A stretch of 64,000 nucleotides of DNA, taken from Oscillospiraceae bacterium (GTDB taxonomy: Bacteria > Bacillota > Clostridia > Saccharofermentanales > Saccharofermentanaceae). Every line of letters starts with the position of its first letter. Positions within the stretch are counted from its first letter, which is position 1. Under the pieces are notes generated by a model. That model was not told the DNA's origin and made no database searches. It worked only from the letters and a program-made list of their open reading frames with translations. Both the position numbers and the translations under genes were made by a program. The stretch lies in contig CACWXL010000002.1 of NCBI GenBank assembly GCA_902764825.1, forward strand, positions 124,001-188,000, written 5' to 3'. Shown piece by piece: positions 62,135 through 64,000 of this stretch.

Positions 62135-62251
62135 TCAACATCGGCAGGATCTGAAATTAATAAATTTTTGGTATAAAAAAACAGCACCAGCCACACTAAA
62201 AGAGGCCGGGCCGGAAGATGCCAGATTATTTGCATCGATGTATTGTTCCAT
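62135..62251 (-). CDS. possible 38-aa leader peptide of cysS ending in Cys-Arg-Cys
   Basis: An ORF in the cysS leader with a strong AAGGAG six bases before its ATG (another ATG directly precedes it). The product begins MEQYIDANNLASSG, has a short hydrophobic stretch and ends NFRSCRC, so two Cys codons lie next to the stop. The stop is 51 bases before the cysS ATG. Within the ORF lies a possible intrinsic terminator (62175-62209). Leader peptides whose codons match the regulated amino acid are a known attenuation device, so this could sense charged tRNA-Cys. It could also be a small membrane peptide. Confidence 0.5.
   Translation of the reverse strand: MEQYIDANNLASSGPASFSVAGAVFLYQKFINFRSCRC
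62175..62209 (-). terminator. possible attenuator inside the cysS leader
   Basis: On the minus strand CCGGCC pairs with GGCTGG (one G-U), an 11-base loop, then TGCTG and seven T residues. An upstream AGCACC at 62315-62320 could pair instead with GGTGCT across the 3' arm and break this hairpin, which is the geometry of an antiterminator. Confidence 0.4.
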
Positions 62252-62444
62252 CATATTCTCCTTAAAAACCCCCGAAACACAGCGGACTCTGATTGACACC
62301 CGGAAATCCAGGGCGGTGCTCAGGTATCAGATCTCAATAGTCCAACTTACAAGGCTTTACATCAAAAAGACAGGCCCAAGCTCCTTATTACGTCATGTAG
62401 GTCCAATTTAGAGGCCACCATGCTCGAGTTGATTATATTTTAAT
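62252..62444 (-). other. cysS leader RNA, upstream part
   Basis: About 190 bases between the purB terminator and the leader ORF. A TATAAT-like box near 62430 may start the transcript, though no -35 is clear. On the minus strand a CTGAT...ATCAG stem encloses a CCTGG/CCGGG hairpin near 62288-62330. No T-box consensus and no known riboswitch was recognised. Confidence 0.35.
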
Positions 62445-62495
62445 ATAAAAAGCGGGATATGCCAAACTGCGATAACGCAAGCCGGAATATCCCGC
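62445..62495 (-). terminator. terminator after purB
   Basis: GCGGGATAT pairs with ATATCCCGC around a 26-base loop, followed by TTTTTATATT on the minus strand. Confidence 0.78.
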
Positions 62496-62526
62496 ATAAG
62501 TTCTGGTCTGTTACGCTTACTTGTTC

Positions 62527-63969
62527 TTATACTTTCAGCTCTACTTCACTTACCTCAAGGTCATCCTTGTGCGCTGCGATCAAAGGTCTGACACACTCAT
62601 TGAGGAATGCGTCGACCTGCTCGGGACATCGACCGATGTAGAGCTTGGGATCTCTGAGCTTAAGAAGCTCGTCCATCGTCATGCCGAACTTCGGGTCAGC
62701 TGCGATCCTCTCAAGGAGGTCATTGGGCTTGCCTTCGTTCTTGACGACAGAGCCTGCCTGCATGGAAAGCTGACGGATCTCCTCGTGGAGTTCCTGACGG
62801 TTTCCGCCCTTCTTGGTAGCTTCCATCATGATGTTCTCTGTCATCATGAAAGGAAGTTCATCCATAATGTGCTTTTCGATCATCTTGGGATATACGACAA
62901 GACCGGAAACAACATTTGTATAGATGCCGAGGATGGCGTCTACTGCGAGGAATGCCTCAGGTACAGAGATCCTCTTATTTGCAGAGTCATCAAGCGTTCT
63001 CTCGAACCACTGCTCTGATGAAGTCATTGCAGGATTGAGGACATCAGCGATTACGTATCTGGAAAGTGATGCGATCCTCTCGGATCTCATCGGATTTCTC
63101 TTGTAAGCCATGGCGGAAGATCCGATCTGGTTCTTCTCGAAGGGCTCCTCGATCTCCTTTAAGTGCTGGAGAAGTCTGATATCGTTGGAGAACTTGTGAG
63201 CGCTCTGAGCAATAGCGGCAAGTGCAGAAAGAACAGTATAGTCGATCTTTCTGGAATATGTCTGGCCGGATACATAGTAGGACTGCTCAAAGCCCATCTT
63301 CTCGCAGATCTTCTTGTCGAGAGCAACACACTTTTCGTGATCGCCGTCGAAAAGATCATAGAACGAAGCCTGAGTACCTGTAGTACCCTTGCAGCCGAGG
63401 AGCTTCAATGAAGCGATGGCATTCTCTACTGTCTCAAGATCGAAAACGAGATCCTGGAGCCAGAGTGTTGCCCTCTTACCTACCGTAACGAGCTGTGCAG
63501 GCTGGAAATGAGTAAATCCCAGAGTCGGCATAGCCTTGTATTCGTCAGCAAAATCAGCAAGCTTTGCGATAACGACAACGAGTCTCTTCTTAATGAGTTC
63601 CAAAGCTTCCCTCATTATGATGATATCGGTATTGTCACCAACATAGCATGATGTGGCGCCAAGGTGAATGATACGGTCAGCGCCCGTACCCTTTACCTGC
63701 TTACCGTATGAATGGACGTGAGCCATTACGTCATGACGGCGGATCTTCTCTTCGGCAGCGGCATCCTCATAATCGATGTCATCCTTATGAGCCTTAAGAT
63801 CGGCAATCTGCTCATCAGTAATATCAAGACCTAATTCCTTCTCAGCTTCTGCCAATGCGATCCAGAGAAGTCTCCATGTACGGAACTTCTTATCAGGCGA
63901 GAAGATGTACTGCATCTCGCGACTGGCATAGCGGGAGTTTAAAGGGCTCTCGTAAGTGTCTTTAGTCAT
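62527..63969 (-). CDS. purB: adenylosuccinate lyase
   Basis: 480 aa from the ATG; a TTG two codons upstream is also possible behind GGAGG. Fumarase/aspartase superfamily signature SSAMAYKRNPMRSER near 292-306, the GATSCYVGDN segment near 110 and HDVMAHVHSYGKQ near 84. The length and KRNPMRSE match the eukaryote-like/Clostridial PurB type. Acts in purine synthesis (SAICAR to AICAR, adenylosuccinate to AMP). Followed by its own terminator. Confidence 0.93.
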   Translation of the reverse strand: MTKDTYESPLNSRYASREMQYIFSPDKKFRTWRLLWIALAEAEKELGLDITDEQIADLKAHKDDIDYEDAAAEEKIRRHDVMAHVHSYGKQVKGTGADRIIHLGATSCYVGDNTDIIIMREALELIKKRLVVVIAKLADFADEYKAMPTLGFTHFQPAQLVTVGKRATLWLQDLVFDLETVENAIASLKLLGCKGTTGTQASFYDLFDGDHEKCVALDKKICEKMGFEQSYYVSGQTYSRKIDYTVLSALAAIAQSAHKFSNDIRLLQHLKEIEEPFEKNQIGSSAMAYKRNPMRSERIASLSRYVIADVLNPAMTSSEQWFERTLDDSANKRISVPEAFLAVDAILGIYTNVVSGLVVYPKMIEKHIMDELPFMMTENIMMEATKKGGNRQELHEEIRQLSMQAGSVVKNEGKPNDLLERIAADPKFGMTMDELLKLRDPKLYIGRCPEQVDAFLNECVRPLIAAHKDDLEVSEVELKV

Positions 63970-64000
63970 TATCAAAGATCCTCCAACAATTTATCAACTG

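Noticed and set aside
62187-62230. SRP RNA, from the GGCCGGAAG stretch on the plus strand
   Set aside because: The conserved AGCAGCC partner and the rest of the helix-8 loop are missing, and there is no promoter in that orientation.
62135-62444. T-box riboswitch in front of cysS
   Set aside because: No AGGGTGGNACCGCG-type T-box sequence is present on the transcribed strand. A GGCGGTGCTCAGG stretch on the opposite strand only resembles it.

Overview
The window looks like a chromosomal segment from a low-to-moderate GC Firmicute of the class Clostridia. The evidence is indirect but consistent: a cysS–mrnC–rlmB run, fakA/fakB fatty-acid kinase genes, a LoaP-type NusG paralogue, a PepV-type dipeptidase, ArgJ with an ArgR-like operator, SH3b–NlpC/P60 wall hydrolase, and strong GGAGG ribosome-binding sites with TTGACA/TATAAT promoters. 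A gut or rumen relative of Oscillospirales is a guess; no rRNA is present to settle it. Most genes lie on the minus strand, so operons read from high to low coordinates.

Layout. (a) 1-559: the start of a sugar-phosphate isomerase/epimerase cut by the window edge. (b) 0.86-10.0 kb: a lipid region. FakA, a Cys-nucleophile alpha/beta hydrolase and FakB, then a tandem PlsC-PlsC acyltransferase, an acyl-AMP ligase fused to an acyl carrier domain, an esterase and a membrane-anchored GT2. Together they could activate fatty acids and place them on a glycerol or glycolipid backbone. (c) 10.0-12.3 kb: repeats, an orphan PD-(D/E)XK-like protein and a zinc-ribbon membrane protein. (d) 12.2-17.6 kb: three LicD-family phosphotransferases with an IspD/TarI-type cytidylyltransferase, an SDR and a GT2. 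(e) 17.6-20.7 kb: a three-gene glycerol-3-phosphate-dehydrogenase-like flavoprotein set. (f) 20.8-28.1 kb: a polyprenyl-phosphate sugar transferase next to a phosphonate pathway. The pathway has PEP mutase fused to a cytidylyltransferase domain, a PhnW-type transaminase, an HTH-fused LicC/PntC-like nucleotidyltransferase, and a 765-residue fusion of nucleotidyltransferase, cytidylyltransferase and iron alcohol dehydrogenase. (g) 28.2-37.6 kb: a GT-C-like membrane protein and the GDP-L-fucose route (phosphohexomutase, ManA, ManC, Gmd, Fcl) plus a GT-B transferase. (h) 37.7-49.5 kb: an exopolysaccharide operon running Wzz, LoaP, initiating transferase, acetyltransferase, three GT4, Stealth sugar-phosphate transferase, GT2, Wzy, AraC regulator. 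(i) 49.6-64 kb: housekeeping genes, four tRNAs, argJ, tig, a tyrosine phosphatase, a lipoprotein, rlmB, mrnC, cysS and purB.

The main story is a surface-glycan island that appears able to make phosphonates, activate them with CTP, and attach them through LicD-type transferases to a fucose-containing polysaccharide. Phosphonopyruvate decarboxylase, normally the partner of PEP mutase, is not in the window. Other points of interest are a cysS leader with a small ORF ending in Cys codons inside a possible attenuator, a 73-bp tandem array after argJ, a decayed tandem duplication of a licD 3' end, and dispersed intergenic repeats. All function calls come from reading motifs by eye; no database search was possible.
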